A stretch of 64,000 bases of DNA from contig NZ_AAYC01000010.1 in NCBI RefSeq assembly GCF_000169455.1, positions 1-64,000 on the forward strand, given 5' to 3'. Positions within the stretch are counted from its first letter, which is position 1; every line of letters starts with the position of its first letter. This document shows positions 44,380 to 54,243 of this stretch, one piece after another. This DNA is from Roseobacter sp. SK209-2-6 (GTDB lineage Bacteria; Pseudomonadota; Alphaproteobacteria; Rhodobacterales; Rhodobacteraceae). The position numbers and the translations under genes are program-made. The notes under the pieces were generated by a model, which saw nothing but the letters and a program-made list of their open reading frames with translations, had not been told where the DNA came from and searched no databases.

Positions 44380-46023
44380 TCAGACCAGACGCGAGGTCTC
44401 TTTTGCGGCGCGGACAAAATCTGCAAAGAGCGGATGCGGCGCGAAAGGCTTGGACTTCAACTCCGGATGGAACTGAACCCCGATGAACCAGGGGTGGTCC
44501 GCCCATTCCACGATCTCGGGTAGGCGTCCGTCGGGCGACATACCAGAGAACTTGAGGCCACATTCCTCCAGCTTTTCGCGGTATTTGATGTCGACCTCAT
44601 AGCGGTGACGGTGACGCTCTTCGATATGGCTGCTGCCATAGACCGACGAAACCAGCGACTCCTCGGCCAATGTGGCATCATAGGCGCCCAGGCGCATGGT
44701 GCCGCCCTTGTCGTCATCGGCCTTGCGGCTGACTTTATGGTTGCCCTGCACCCATTCTTTCAGGTGATAGACAACGGGCTCAAAGCGTTTCTTACCGGCC
44801 TCATGGTCGAATTCTTCCGAACCCGCCTCGCTGATGCCAGCCACGTTGCGGGCCGCTTCGATCACCGCCATCTGCATGCCAAGGCAAATGCCGAGGTAGG
44901 GGACGTTATTCTCGCGCGCATATTGCGCTGCCTTGATCTTACCCTCGGTGCCGCGCTCTCCAAAGCCGCCGGGAACCAGGATGGCATGGAAGCCCTGCAA
45001 ATGCGGAGTGGCATCTTCGCGGTCAAAGAGTTCGGCGTCGACCCATTCGATCTTGACCTTCACGCGATTGGCCATGCCGCCATGGGTCAGGGCCTCAGCG
45101 ATGGATTTATAAGCGTCTTCCAGCTGGGTGTATTTGCCAACGATAGCAACGCGCACTTCGCCTTCGGGGTTATAGATGCGGTCGGCCACATCTTCCCAGC
45201 GTGCCAGGTTCGGTTTGGGGGCAGGGGCAATGCCAAAGGCATCCAAGACAGCCTGATCCAGGCCTTCGCGGTGATAGGCCAACGGCGCTTCATAGATCGA
45301 TTTCAGATCCTGTGCGGCGATAACACTGTCAGGACGCACGTTGCAGAACAGCGCCAATTTCTCGCGCTCTTTACGCGGGATAGGCCCTTCGGAACGGCAA
45401 ACCAGCAGGTCCGGCGCCAGGCCGATGGAGCGCAGCTCTTTGACCGAGTGCTGGGTCGGTTTGGTCTTCAACTCACCAGAGGCCTTGATATAGGGCAGCA
45501 GCGTCAGATGCATGAAGATGCACTCGCCGCGCGGCTTGTCCTGGGCGAACTGGCGGATGGCTTCAAAGAAGGGCAGGCCTTCGATGTCGCCCACGGTGCC
45601 ACCGATCTCGCAGAGCATGAAATCGACCTCATCCTCACCGATCGAGATGAAGTCTTTGATCTCATTGGTGACATGCGGGATCACCTGAATGGTCTTGCCC
45701 AGGTAGTCGCCGCGACGCTCTTTTTCCAGAACGTTGGTATAGATCCGACCAGAAGAGACAGAATCGGTCTTGCGGGCTGGAACGCCGGTGAAGCGCTCGT
45801 AGTGCCCCAAGTCCAGATCGGTTTCGGCACCATCGTCGGTGACAAAGACCTCGCCGTGTTCAAAGGGGCTCATCGTGCCCGGATCGACGTTCAGGTAGGG
45901 GTCCAATTTGCGCAACCGGACGGAATAGCCGCGGGCCTGAAGCAGTGCGCCCAGTGCCGCCGAAGCCAGGCCTTTGCCCAGAGATGAGACCACACCGCCA
46001 GTGATGAAGATGAAACGCGCCAT
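44380..46023 (-). CDS. pyrG: CTP synthase
   Basis: The 547-residue enzyme aminates UTP to CTP. The N-terminal synthase domain begins [15 protein letters not shown] and has the [11 protein letters not shown] motif; the C-terminal glutaminase has Cys in G-I-C-L-G-M-Q and His/Glu in V-Q-F-H-P-E. Length is typical. It is downstream of secG and has its own strong promoter. Confidence 0.97.
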   Translation of the reverse strand: MARFIFITGGVVSSLGKGLASAALGALLQARGYSVRLRKLDPYLNVDPGTMSPFEHGEVFVTDDGAETDLDLGHYERFTGVPARKTDSVSSGRIYTNVLEKERRGDYLGKTIQVIPHVTNEIKDFISIGEDEVDFMLCEIGGTVGDIEGLPFFEAIRQFAQDKPRGECIFMHLTLLPYIKASGELKTKPTQHSVKELRSIGLAPDLLVCRSEGPIPRKEREKLALFCNVRPDSVIAAQDLKSIYEAPLAYHREGLDQAVLDAFGIAPAPKPNLARWEDVADRIYNPEGEVRVAIVGKYTQLEDAYKSIAEALTHGGMANRVKVKIEWVDAELFDREDATPHLQGFHAILVPGGFGERGTEGKIKAAQYARENNVPYLGICLGMQMAVIEAARNVAGISEAGSEEFDHEAGKKRFEPVVYHLKEWVQGNHKVSRKADDDKGGTMRLGAYDATLAEESLVSSVYGSSHIEERHRHRYEVDIKYREKLEECGLKFSGMSPDGRLPEIVEWADHPWFIGVQFHPELKSKPFAPHPLFADFVRAAKETSRLV

Positions 46024-46112
46024 GAGTGTTCGGCTGCCCCCGTGAGATGTAAATATCGAGCTGCCCGGCAGAGTTCGAATCTACTCGAAAACCGCAGCAT
46101 CACGGGACTTTA

Positions 46113-46141
46113 TATATATAGGATTCGCACAAAGAGTGCAA
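46113..46141 (-). promoter_or_regulatory. Candidate pyrG promoter
   Basis: On the minus strand TTGCAC (46141-46136) and TATATA (46118-46113) are 17 bases apart, close to the sigma70 consensus, about 90 bases upstream of pyrG. The -35 sits within GCAC-AAAGA-GTGC, a short inverted repeat that could modulate it. Confidence 0.6.
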
Positions 46142-46146
46142 GGGAA

Positions 46147-46165
46147 CCGCAAGATGCTGTTGCGG
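46147..46165. repeat. Stem-loop after secG
   Basis: CCGCAA and TTGCGG enclose GATGCTG about 30 bases after the secG stop. No U tract follows on the minus strand; it may only slow transcription before the pyrG promoter. Confidence 0.4.
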
Positions 46166-46194
46166 CCCCAAAAACCCTCTCTAGGTGTAGTGGT

Positions 46195-46563
46195 TTAGTC
46201 TGCGGCAGGAACCAGAGGCGCATTGTCGCCTTCGGCTGGTGGCAGAAGATCGCTGCCCAGGGGCGCTGCCGGAGCGCTTGCGGCACCTTCATCAGCACCA
46301 TCAGTGGCTTCGATTCGGTCAGTTACCGAAGAGCCTGCAGATTTCTGTGCAGCCAGCACGGTCAGTGTTACCGAGGTGCAGATAAAGGCAATCGCCAAAG
46401 CCCAGGTCACTTTGCTTAGTGCGGTTGCAGCAGAACGGCCGGTCATGGCGCCACCGCCGCCGCCCCCCATACCCAGGCCGCCGCCTTCGGAGCGCTGCAG
46501 GAGCACAACGGCAATAAGGCCGAGAGCAAGAAGAAGATGGATGATGAGAACAACGTTTTCCAT
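46195..46563 (-). CDS. secG: Preprotein translocase subunit SecG
   Basis: A 122-residue membrane protein with M-E-N-V-V-L-I-I-H at the N-terminus, the conserved V-L-L-Q-R-S-E-G-G-G-L-G loop near residues 20-31, a Gly-rich cytoplasmic segment and a second membrane helix (residues 50-70). The Ala/Pro-rich acidic tail is typical of alphaproteobacteria. SecG assists SecYE in protein export. The frame is open to 46626; the ATG at 46563 matches the family start. Confidence 0.95.
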   Translation of the reverse strand: MENVVLIIHLLLALGLIAVVLLQRSEGGGLGMGGGGGGAMTGRSAATALSKVTWALAIAFICTSVTLTVLAAQKSAGSSVTDRIEATDGADEGAASAPAAPLGSDLLPPAEGDNAPLVPAAD

Positions 46564-46735
46564 AGGACCCTGCGGCTGTTGGCTGAGTATCGGGCGGTAA
46601 ATAGGCAAGAATGGACAAAGGGGCAAGGGCTCAGTTCACATTGTCTACAGCATTGCGATGACGTGGTGTCAAAGCCGCCTCCCTAGGTACAAATGTAACT
46701 GGACCTTTGGGCTTTCTTTAGGGCAGGCTCCGCCT

Positions 46736-47350
46736 ATGCCACATGATCATACCGACCACCCGCACGCGCTTTTGCCGCCAGAGCCCGCGCTCCGCGTCAA
46801 AGCGCTTGAAACGATTCTCACACGCAAGGGTCTGATCGATCCGGCGGCATTGGATGAGATTATCGATACCTATCAGAACAAAATCGGACCGCAGAATGGC
46901 GCTTCGGTCGTTGCCCGCGCCTGGAGTGACCCTGCCTTCAAGGCCGCTTTGCTGGAGAATGCGGACCCGGTTCTTGCCGATCTTGGTTTCTATGGCCGTC
47001 AGGGTGAACATATGGTGGTGGTCGAGAATACGCCGAACCAGCACAACATGGTCGTCTGCACCCTCTGCAGTTGCTATCCGTGGCCGCTTTTGGGAATTCC
47101 GCCCGGTTGGTATAAATCCGATGCCTATCGCGCCCGTGCCGTGCGGGAACCGCGCAAAGTCCTGGCGGATTTTGGCGTGACATTGCCAGAAGGAACCGCG
47201 GTGCGGGTTTGGGATTCCACCGCCGAAGTGCGCTATCTTGTCTTGCCTATGCGCCCTGAGGGCACAGAAGCGATGACTGAGGAAGAGCTGGCTGCCCTGG
47301 TCTCACGCGACAGCATGATTGGCACCGATCTGCCAAAGGTGCCCGCATGA
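46736..47350 (+). CDS. nthA: Nitrile hydratase alpha subunit, cobalt type
   Basis: A 204-residue subunit with the metal-binding motif [10 protein letters not shown] near residues 107-116. Thr in C-T-L-C marks the cobalt type (iron types have Ser). The Cys sulfurs are oxidised to sulfenic and sulfinic acids in the active enzyme, which hydrates nitriles to amides. The frame is open to 46658, but the ATG at 46736 (M-P-H-D-H-T) is the likely start. Its stop overlaps the beta-subunit start by four bases. Confidence 0.94.
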   Translation: MPHDHTDHPHALLPPEPALRVKALETILTRKGLIDPAALDEIIDTYQNKIGPQNGASVVARAWSDPAFKAALLENADPVLADLGFYGRQGEHMVVVENTPNQHNMVVCTLCSCYPWPLLGIPPGWYKSDAYRARAVREPRKVLADFGVTLPEGTAVRVWDSTAEVRYLVLPMRPEGTEAMTEEELAALVSRDSMIGTDLPKVPA

Positions 47351-48048
47351 GCCGCCTTCATGACATGGGCGGTCGGTTCGGAGATGGTCCCGTTGTGCCC
47401 GAAGCAGCTGATGCTGCCGTCTTTGAACAGGATTGGCATGCGCGCGCCTTGGCCGTCACGCTGGCCTGTGGCGCTTTGGGGAAATGGAATATCGACATCT
47501 CTCGCCACGCAAGAGAGAGGCTCTCACCCAAGGATTATAGCCGCTTCAGCTACTACGAAAAGTGGATATCTGCCCTGGCGGATTTGCTGGTCGAGACAGG
47601 TGTTCTGACCAGTGAAGACTTGACGGGAGAGAGTGGGTCCAGCCCGCATGACCTGGCCAGCAAAGCACTAAAGGCCGATCAGGTCGCGGGTGTTCTAGCC
47701 AAGGGTGGGCCTGCGGATCGGCCAAGCGATGTCCCCGTGCTCTTTGCGCCCGGTACGAAGGTGATGACACGTGCAATCGCGGAAAACACCGCAGTGGACG
47801 GGGGGCATACTCGATTGCCCAGCTATGTTGCTGGGGCGCAAGGGGAAATCCTGCGGCTACATGGAACCCATGTCCTGCCGGACAGCAATGCCCATGGCCT
47901 GGGTGAGGCACCAGAACCGCTCTATGCAGTGGTTTTCAAGGCGTCAGAGCTATGGCAGCACCCGGAACACCCTGATGACGAAGTGGTTCTGGATCTTTGG
48001 CAAAGCTATCTTGCACCCGCTCCTGCGGGTAGGGAGCAGGGGGTATGA
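47347..48048 (+). CDS. nthB: Nitrile hydratase beta subunit
   Basis: A 233-residue subunit beginning [16 protein letters not shown], with the N-terminal helical domain and the C-terminal beta-barrel ([25 protein letters not shown]). It completes the active site with the alpha subunit. It overlaps both neighbours by four bases, indicating translational coupling. Confidence 0.94.
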   Translation: MSRLHDMGGRFGDGPVVPEAADAAVFEQDWHARALAVTLACGALGKWNIDISRHARERLSPKDYSRFSYYEKWISALADLLVETGVLTSEDLTGESGSSPHDLASKALKADQVAGVLAKGGPADRPSDVPVLFAPGTKVMTRAIAENTAVDGGHTRLPSYVAGAQGEILRLHGTHVLPDSNAHGLGEAPEPLYAVVFKASELWQHPEHPDDEVVLDLWQSYLAPAPAGREQGV

Positions 48049-48380
48049 CTGAGTGTCTCGACCATAGCGCGCCGGAACCGGTTTTTGCGGAGCCCTGGCA
48101 TGCTCAGATCTTTGCCCTCACGGTACATCTGAATGAAGCCGGAAGGTTTTCCTGGGCAGAATGGGTCGGGCGCTTCTCTGCGACCTTGAAACACCATGGG
48201 CTCGCACGGGACCTGGATGGGGGCAACGACTATTTCGTCGCTTGGCTGGAAACGCTGGAGGCGATTCTGGCGGAAGAGGGGACGGCACCGTCCAAAGAGG
48301 TGGAGCGCGTGCGGCAGAGCTGGGAAGACGCCTTTCTGGCGACCCCGCATGGGCAACCGGTGCGGATAGAGGCCCCGTAA
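48045..48380 (+). CDS. Nitrile hydratase accessory protein
   Basis: A 111-residue homologue of the beta-subunit N-terminal domain (E-P-W-H-A-Q-I-F-A-L-T-V-H-L-N-E-A-G-R-F-S-W-A-E-W), of the P14K/NthE activator type. Such proteins carry the alpha subunit, load cobalt and help oxidise the Cys ligands by subunit exchange. Third gene of the operon, overlapping nthB by four bases. No amidase follows. Confidence 0.92.
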   Translation: MTECLDHSAPEPVFAEPWHAQIFALTVHLNEAGRFSWAEWVGRFSATLKHHGLARDLDGGNDYFVAWLETLEAILAEEGTAPSKEVERVRQSWEDAFLATPHGQPVRIEAP

Positions 48381-48524
48381 AGTCCTATTTGCAGCTCAAA
48401 TCCGGTTTAGCTTGGCAATGGTAGCAGCCTGCGGCGAATTTACGGTTTCGCTGCAGCGCATGCATCGCTATACGGGGCTCTGGTTTTACCCAGCATAATT
48501 CAACCAGCATGCAAAGGACCTGAG

Positions 48525-49838
48525 ATGGCCAATGTCGTGGTAGTCGGTGCCCAGTGGGGCGATGAAGGAAAAGGCAAGATCGTTGACTGGCTCAGCGAAC
48601 GCGCCGATGTGATTGCGCGTTTTCAGGGCGGTCACAATGCCGGCCATACGCTGGTCATCGACAGCAAGGTTTACAAACTGCATGCGCTGCCCTCTGGTGT
48701 GGTGCGCGGTGGCAAACTTTCGGTGATCGGAAACGGCGTGGTGCTGGACCCCTGGCATCTGCTGAAAGAGATCGAAACCGTGCGCGCGCAGGGGGTCGAG
48801 ATCACCCCTGAAACCCTGATGATCGCCGAGAACACGCCGCTGATTCTGCCTCTGCATGGTGAGTTGGACCGGGCGCGCGAAGAGGCGGCCTCCAAAGGCA
48901 CCAAGATCGGTACCACTGGCCGTGGCATTGGCCCCGCCTATGAGGACAAAGTAGGCCGCCGCGCGATCCGCGTTGCCGACCTGGCGGATGAAGCCACATT
49001 GATCGCCCGTGTCGACCGCGCGCTGCAGCACCACGACCCGCTGCGCAAAGGCCTGGGCGTTGAAGCCATCGACCGTGATGCGCTGATCGAGCAGTTGAAA
49101 GAGATTGCTCCGAAGATCCTGCCCTATGCCGCACCGGTCTGGAAGGTTCTGAACGAAAAGCGCAAAGCAGGAAAACGGATCCTCTTCGAAGGTGCGCAGG
49201 GCGCGCTGCTGGACATCGATTTCGGTACCTATCCCTTTGTCACCTCTTCCAATGTGATTGCCGGGCAAGCTGCGACCGGTGTTGGCATCGGGCCGGGGTC
49301 AATCGACTACGTTCTGGGCATCGTGAAGGCCTATACCACCCGCGTGGGCGAGGGACCTTTCCCGACCGAACTTTTAAACGCAGAGGGTAATCCGGATGCG
49401 GATGGCCAACGTCTGGGGGAGCGCGGTCACGAGTTCGGCACCACCACAGGCCGTCAGCGCCGCTGTGGTTGGTTCGATGCGGCTTTGGTGCGTCAGACCT
49501 GCGCCACCTCTGGTATCAAAGGCATCTGCCTGACCAAACTGGATGTTCTGGACGGCTTTGAAACCCTGAAAATCTGCACCGGATATGACCTGGATGGTGA
49601 GCATCTGGACTATCTGCCAACCGCGGCGGATCAGCAGGCGCGTTGCAAACCCATCTACGAAGAAATGCCGGGCTGGAGCGAGTCGACCGAGGGTGCGCGC
49701 AGCTGGAATGAGCTGCCAGCCAATGCCATCAAATATGTCAAACGAGTTGAAGAGCTGATCGAATGCCCGGTGGCACTGCTTTCCACCAGCCCGGAGCGGG
49801 ACGACACCATTTTGGTGACCGATCCCTTTGCCGACTGA
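48525..49838 (+). CDS. purA: Adenylosuccinate synthetase
   Basis: The 437-residue enzyme makes adenylosuccinate from IMP, aspartate and GTP in AMP synthesis. It starts [18 protein letters not shown] with the GTP loop, and has G-G-H-N-A-G-H-T and [10 protein letters not shown]. Length is typical. Its TGA shares one base with the ATG of the DUF2842 gene, so the two are translationally linked. Confidence 0.97.
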   Translation: MANVVVVGAQWGDEGKGKIVDWLSERADVIARFQGGHNAGHTLVIDSKVYKLHALPSGVVRGGKLSVIGNGVVLDPWHLLKEIETVRAQGVEITPETLMIAENTPLILPLHGELDRAREEAASKGTKIGTTGRGIGPAYEDKVGRRAIRVADLADEATLIARVDRALQHHDPLRKGLGVEAIDRDALIEQLKEIAPKILPYAAPVWKVLNEKRKAGKRILFEGAQGALLDIDFGTYPFVTSSNVIAGQAATGVGIGPGSIDYVLGIVKAYTTRVGEGPFPTELLNAEGNPDADGQRLGERGHEFGTTTGRQRRCGWFDAALVRQTCATSGIKGICLTKLDVLDGFETLKICTGYDLDGEHLDYLPTAADQQARCKPIYEEMPGWSESTEGARSWNELPANAIKYVKRVEELIECPVALLSTSPERDDTILVTDPFAD

Positions 49839-50080
49839 TGGCCCTTAGCTATAAGGCGCGCAGACGTTGGTCATTGGTGCTGTTGCTGGTGGGCATGCCC
49901 CTCTACATCATCGCCGTGATCAATGTGCTGGCCTGGTTGGGGCGGCCTTCGATCTTGGTAGAGTTGCTTGTCTATATCGTTCTGGGCGTGGCCTGGGTTT
50001 TGCCTTTCAAATTCGTGTTCCGCGGCGTGGGCAAAGAAGATCCCAATGCTGCGGTAAGCGAGCAAGAAAAAGAGCGCTAG
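49838..50080 (+). CDS. DUF2842 family membrane protein
   Basis: An 80-residue protein with two membrane helices (about residues 11-33 and 38-60), starting [13 protein letters not shown], with the G-V-A-W-V-L-P-F-K-F-V-F motif of DUF2842. Function unknown; often next to purA in Rhodobacteraceae. The ATG overlaps the purA stop by one base and a perfect terminator follows. Confidence 0.85.
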   Translation: MALSYKARRRWSLVLLLVGMPLYIIAVINVLAWLGRPSILVELLVYIVLGVAWVLPFKFVFRGVGKEDPNAAVSEQEKER

Positions 50081-50108
50081 GCAAGCTTCTCTTGTGCTTA
50101 GAAATACG

Positions 50109-50140
50109 AAAGAAGGCCGGGCAATTGCCCGGCCTTCTTT
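50109..50140. terminator. Perfect bidirectional terminator
   Basis: AAAGAAGGCCGGGCAATTGCCCGGCCTTCTTT, positions 50109-50124 paired with 50125-50140, is a fully symmetric inverted repeat, with A and T tracts at its ends. It serves DUF2842 and the convergent acidic protein gene. Confidence 0.9.
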
Positions 50141-50169
50141 GTTTGGTGGAGGTCTAATAGCGTCCAGGC

Positions 50170-52437
50170 CTAGCCAGCGGCGCGTTTTCCAGGCTGAAAG
50201 CCGATCTCTTCGGTGGCTGCAAAGCGGCCATTGTCAGCCCGCTCAATCTTACCTTCGCGCAGGAGCTGGCCAAAAGAGCGTAGACCATCTTCGCGATTGA
50301 ATTGCATGCTACCTGCGCTGCGGACCTTGTTCATCAGCTGTGGACGCGAGAAATCATTCCGCCCTTCAACAAAGCTGAGATAGGAGGCTGCGGCTTCCAG
50401 CAACTCGCCCAGGTCAACCGCGCCGCAGTCGCTGGCATATTGCTTGAAGCCACCGTCTTCTTCGCGACCATTGGCCAGTTCCTCTTCCTGCATTGAAACA
50501 CGGCGCGGGCGGATCGGCTTAGCCTGGGTTTGCTGAGCCGCATCTACCCGTTGCTCTGCCACCAGTTTCAAAGGTGCAGGGCGGCTTACTTCGGAACGGG
50601 GGCGTGCCGCTCTGACGGCTTTGCCACCGGCGGGGCGGCGGGGCCTGACAACATTGGCAAGGTCTTCGCGATAGGGTTCAGACTCATCTGCAGCAGGTTT
50701 GTCGCCGGTGGCGGAACGATCTGCTGTTTCAGCTGCGACCGCAGCGCGCAGCTGCTTGTAGGTCTCGCGTTGCGACGCACCTTCCGGGTCCCCCAACTTG
50801 CTCTCAGCCGCTTCCATAAGGCGAGAGACATCGCTATCGGGGGAGGATTGAACTTGGACGGGGTGGTCAGTCTGAGCTTGATCTTGTGCAGGTTCCGGAT
50901 GGGCCGGGGCCTCTGTAGCTTCGGTATCCGCCATACCATCAAGCGAGGTCTCGCCTGCTTCAGTCTCTGTCGGCTTATTGGAGGCCAGAAGTTCTGCTTC
51001 AACCTCCGCCAGTTCGCGGAGAAGGTCCGCCTCGTCCTCATCATCCAGCGAGCTATTCGCAAAAATCGATTCGGATTCTGCTGCTGTGGCTTTGTTTTGG
51101 GGCGCCACTTGAGGTTCTTCGCGCACTGCTTGGCGTAGAGTTCCCTGCGCAACAGCCTTTTCAAGATCTGCGCGCTTCATCCTGATGATGCGCGCCCTTG
51201 GTTTTTCCTTGGGTTGCGCGCTGTCCTGTGCAGCAACGGGCCGAGGCGCTTGTGGCTCCTGAGGGGCAGCACTCTCTGGGGGAGTTTCACCGGTAGGGGC
51301 ATCGGTATCAACCGCGTTTGCAGCGGTTCCTGTGGGTGTTTCCGCCTGGCTGACTTTCAGATCCAAACGGTTAAGAGCCCGAGAGATCTCATCATCCTCG
51401 ACCAGCGCGTCTTCGGCGGCTTCCAATTCCTCATCGGCGAGTTCTGCGTCGTCGATGAGGGCGGCACCTGTACCACTGATGCTCTCTGCGTGTTGATCTT
51501 CAGAAAACTCGTTTTCCGCTGGGGCCTGGGCGACAACAGCGCGAATGCGCTGCAGCTTCGCGGCAATGCTATCAATGGCGGGAATGGTATCGGCGTCGCG
51601 AGAGGTTGCTTGCGGTTGCTCTTCAGTGATTTCCGCTACAGCTTCGCCAGCCTCTTCGACATCATCTTCGGCCTCTTCGAAGAATTCTGCCACATCGGCA
51701 GAAGGCTCCTCTTCCACATCGGCAGAGGGCTCCTCTTCGATTTCGACTGAATTCTCTGGGGAGGTTGCCGGTGCCTGGGCCACGGCAGCGGAAATTGCCG
51801 CGATCGTGTCCATGTCAACAGTTGGGCCACCGGCCTGTTCGGCTTTGGCATCGGCTTCCGAAATGCTGTTTTCAGAGAGGTCTGCTTCTTCGGCCACTTC
51901 AACTGAGAGTTCCTGGGATTCATCCTCCAGGTCGTGAGCAGCGATGTCACTTGCCGCCTGTTCGTCCACTTCAAAGAGCACGTCTTCGCTAGGGCTGTCT
52001 TCAGACCGCGGAACGTCTTCCACCGCCTCTGCTTCGATGGGGGCAGTTTCTTGATGTTCAACAGCCGCTTCCGCTGCTTCCTCTGTGGGGGCTTTTGGAT
52101 CTTGAGGTTCGCTTGTTGCTGGTTGGACTGGTGCAGGTTGAACCAACTGTTCAGCGGCAGCGCCACCCGGGCTTAGCTCCGGAGTAGCTGCGCGCAGGTG
52201 AATCCCCTCGCTGCTGGTACGTGCCTCAACTTGCCTTGCGACTTCGCGCTGAGCAATTCGCGCCAGCATTTCGGCATCGGGCTGCGGGGGTTCCGCTCCA
52301 AAATACCGATCGTCTGAGGCAAGATCACGGAAGTACTCAGCAATGGCCTTCATTGTGCCAAAGGAATCCTCGAAGCCCTCCAACGTGCATGAAAAGGTCC
52401 CGTAGGAAACGGTCAACACTTTGTTGTTCTGTACCAT
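50170..52437 (-). CDS. Large acidic protein with conserved ends
   Basis: A 755-residue protein. The first about 70 residues (V-L-T-V-S-Y-G-T-F-S-C-T-L-E-G-F-E-D-S-F, then A-I-A-E-Y-F-R-D-L-A) and the last about 90 (L-G-E-L-L-E-A-A-A-S-Y-L-S-F-V-E-G-R, F-S-R-P-Q-L-M) look like folded domains; the C-terminal one has a winged-helix-like pattern. About 550 residues between are Glu/Ala/Ser-rich and probably disordered, with a small tandem repeat. No CheA or kinase motifs. Similar proteins occur across roseobacters, sometimes with misleading chemotaxis labels. The ATG at 52437 (M-V-Q-N-N-K) is preferred to the first in-frame start at 52458. Function unknown. Confidence 0.8.
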   Translation of the reverse strand: MVQNNKVLTVSYGTFSCTLEGFEDSFGTMKAIAEYFRDLASDDRYFGAEPPQPDAEMLARIAQREVARQVEARTSSEGIHLRAATPELSPGGAAAEQLVQPAPVQPATSEPQDPKAPTEEAAEAAVEHQETAPIEAEAVEDVPRSEDSPSEDVLFEVDEQAASDIAAHDLEDESQELSVEVAEEADLSENSISEADAKAEQAGGPTVDMDTIAAISAAVAQAPATSPENSVEIEEEPSADVEEEPSADVAEFFEEAEDDVEEAGEAVAEITEEQPQATSRDADTIPAIDSIAAKLQRIRAVVAQAPAENEFSEDQHAESISGTGAALIDDAELADEELEAAEDALVEDDEISRALNRLDLKVSQAETPTGTAANAVDTDAPTGETPPESAAPQEPQAPRPVAAQDSAQPKEKPRARIIRMKRADLEKAVAQGTLRQAVREEPQVAPQNKATAAESESIFANSSLDDEDEADLLRELAEVEAELLASNKPTETEAGETSLDGMADTEATEAPAHPEPAQDQAQTDHPVQVQSSPDSDVSRLMEAAESKLGDPEGASQRETYKQLRAAVAAETADRSATGDKPAADESEPYREDLANVVRPRRPAGGKAVRAARPRSEVSRPAPLKLVAEQRVDAAQQTQAKPIRPRRVSMQEEELANGREEDGGFKQYASDCGAVDLGELLEAAASYLSFVEGRNDFSRPQLMNKVRSAGSMQFNREDGLRSFGQLLREGKIERADNGRFAATEEIGFQPGKRAAG
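51691..51738. repeat. 24-base tandem repeat within coding sequence
   Basis: Two adjacent copies of a 24-base unit (51691-51714 and 51715-51738) differ at one base and encode the repeated E-E-E-P-S-A-D-V of the acidic protein. An in-frame duplication that can change length by slippage. Confidence 0.85.
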
Positions 52438-52576
52438 CGGTTCGCTCGTCCTCACCAAAGCAATTGGAGTTCACAATATGGGCTAGGTCGTCAATATCTG
52501 CTCAAATCCGTGCAATTGGTCGTATCATTTTGTGTTTAGATTGTGGCCGGTTTCCAGATCTGTCAGTAATCGACCC

Positions 52577-53236
52577 ATGAAGAAGCTGATTGTTGACGAA
52601 ACGCGCCCAGTAACGCTTTTGGGCGGTGGCAGGCCGGGACCACAGGATCTGGAGGAATCACTGTCTCTGGCACCAGTATTGGTGGCTGCGGACGGTGGCG
52701 CAACCCTTGCGCTTTCTTTTGGCAAGATGCCAGAGGCGGTAATTGGCGATTTTGATTCAATTTCTGCGCAGTCTCTGGCGCAGATCCCGCAATCACATCA
52801 GTTTTTGATTTCTGAGCAGGAAACCACGGATTTCGACAAGGCGCTTCGCGCAATCAAGGCGCCTATTGTGCTGGGTGTTGGCTTCCTGGGGGGAAGGCTG
52901 GATCATCAACTCGCGGCTCTGAATGTTCTGGTACGCCACGCGGAACAGCCCTGTATCCTGCTCAGTGAGCATGAAATCACGTTCCATGTCTCTCGTCCGC
53001 TAGAGCTGGATTTGAAACAAGGAGATACCGTCTCCCTGTTCCCACTGTCAGCTATCAGGGCAAAATCAGAAGGGTTGGAATGGCCTCTGGAGGGGTTATT
53101 GCTGGAACCAGATGGCTTCATCGGCACCTCAAACAGAGCGACGGGTCCAGTCCGACTGGAGGTCGAGGGGCCGGGACTTTTGGCGATGATCCCGCGCCAC
53201 TACCTGCAGGAACTCATGCGGGCTCTGATAGCTTAG
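52577..53236 (+). CDS. thiN: Thiamine diphosphokinase
   Basis: A 219-residue kinase that converts thiamine to thiamine diphosphate with ATP. It has V-A-A-D-G-G-A near residues 35-41, the I-G-D-F-D-S-I-S motif near 55-62, E-T-T-D-F-D-K-A-L near 80 and G-F-L-G-G-R-L-D-H near 100. The frame is open from 52532, but the ATG at 52577 starts the conserved core. No TPP riboswitch was seen upstream. Its 3' end overlaps the convergent EamA gene by 23 bases. Confidence 0.92.
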   Translation: MKKLIVDETRPVTLLGGGRPGPQDLEESLSLAPVLVAADGGATLALSFGKMPEAVIGDFDSISAQSLAQIPQSHQFLISEQETTDFDKALRAIKAPIVLGVGFLGGRLDHQLAALNVLVRHAEQPCILLSEHEITFHVSRPLELDLKQGDTVSLFPLSAIRAKSEGLEWPLEGLLLEPDGFIGTSNRATGPVRLEVEGPGLLAMIPRHYLQELMRALIA

Positions 53237-54152
53237 ATTTGAGTGTCGCTTCGCGCGCGGAGGTACGTTCACGCATGATGGCGTAGAGCCCAGCGGCCAT
53301 GGTCAGAGCGATGCCAAAGCTGGCGAGCGTATTGGGCAATTCGTTGAAAATGGCCCAGCCAGCCAGGGTGGCAAAGGGAATTTCCAAATATTGCATGCTG
53401 GCAAGCGTGGAGGCGGGCGCAAAACGCAGGCTCCATGTCATCAATAGATGTGCAAAAGTCCCAAGCGCCCCGGCCGCCGCGAGCAGAAACCAGGTATCGG
53501 AAGGCGGGAGATCCGTGCTGAGCACGGCAATGTCAAAACCCTGACCAAAGGCAAACAGCGGTAACATCAACACAGAGGCGATAATGCCGGAGAGTGCTTG
53601 CAGCGGGATCGGGGAGGTCTCTTTGGAGATCTTGCGAGTGACCAGCATGAAGACTGCAAAGATGACCGCAACGGCAAGGGGCCAAAGCGCATGTAACCCG
53701 ACAACGGCAAAACTGGGCTGAATGACCAGAAGCGTGCCGACAAATCCCACAATACAGGCGGCTAGACGTCGCCAGCCGACATCCTCATTCAAATAGTACT
53801 TCCCAAGCAAAAGCATGATGAAGGGCATGACAAAGGCAATTGCCACCGCATCCGCCAATGGCAGATAGCGCAGGGCAGTGAACATCGCGCTGATGCCGGC
53901 CATCTGCAGTAGGGTGCGCAACAGGACCATAGGCAACAGCGCTCTGGGGAGTTTTAGGCTTTGCCCCATGAAATAGGAGATTGGAACAAGTAAAATCGCC
54001 TGCGCTGCAAAGCGCACAAAGACAACCTGCCCAACCGGAACGCTTTCTGCCAGCAGTTTGGCAATGGCATCCCCGAGCGGGATCAAAATGCAAAAGCCTA
54101 GCATCAAGGCTATGCCCAGAAGTGGGCGATCATGTGTCAGATCAGGTTTCAT
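53214..54152 (-). CDS. DMT family (EamA) transporter
   Basis: A 312-residue protein with ten hydrophobic segments in two EamA halves (about residues 10-150 and 160-300) and the motifs L-P-L-A-D-A-V-A-I-A-F-V-M-P-F and A-S-T-L-A-S-M-Q-Y-L-E-I-P. Substrate unknown. The stop codon lies within the 3' end of convergent thiN, an unusual tail-to-tail overlap. It is distinct in sequence from the EamA protein at 4901-5830. Confidence 0.88.
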   Translation of the reverse strand: MKPDLTHDRPLLGIALMLGFCILIPLGDAIAKLLAESVPVGQVVFVRFAAQAILLVPISYFMGQSLKLPRALLPMVLLRTLLQMAGISAMFTALRYLPLADAVAIAFVMPFIMLLLGKYYLNEDVGWRRLAACIVGFVGTLLVIQPSFAVVGLHALWPLAVAVIFAVFMLVTRKISKETSPIPLQALSGIIASVLMLPLFAFGQGFDIAVLSTDLPPSDTWFLLAAAGALGTFAHLLMTWSLRFAPASTLASMQYLEIPFATLAGWAIFNELPNTLASFGIALTMAAGLYAIMRERTSAREATLKSKLSEPA

Positions 54153-54243
54153 GGCGCCACGCTAGGGGGGGCTCGCGACAGGTGCAAGACGCAGTTGCTC
54201 TATGCCGTGACGTCGGAAGATCAGAGCTGATGGCAAAGCTGGT

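Noticed and set aside
44605-45987. A 460-codon open frame opposite pyrG
   Set aside because: Antisense shadow of CTP synthase with no recognisable motif.
46060-46090. T-loop-like GTTCGAA possibly part of a tRNA
   Set aside because: No anticodon arm, D arm or acceptor stem could be fitted around it; it lies in the pyrG 5' leader.
52440-52576. Possible TPP riboswitch before thiN
   Set aside because: No CUGAGA or the matching ACC-CUGA core is present.
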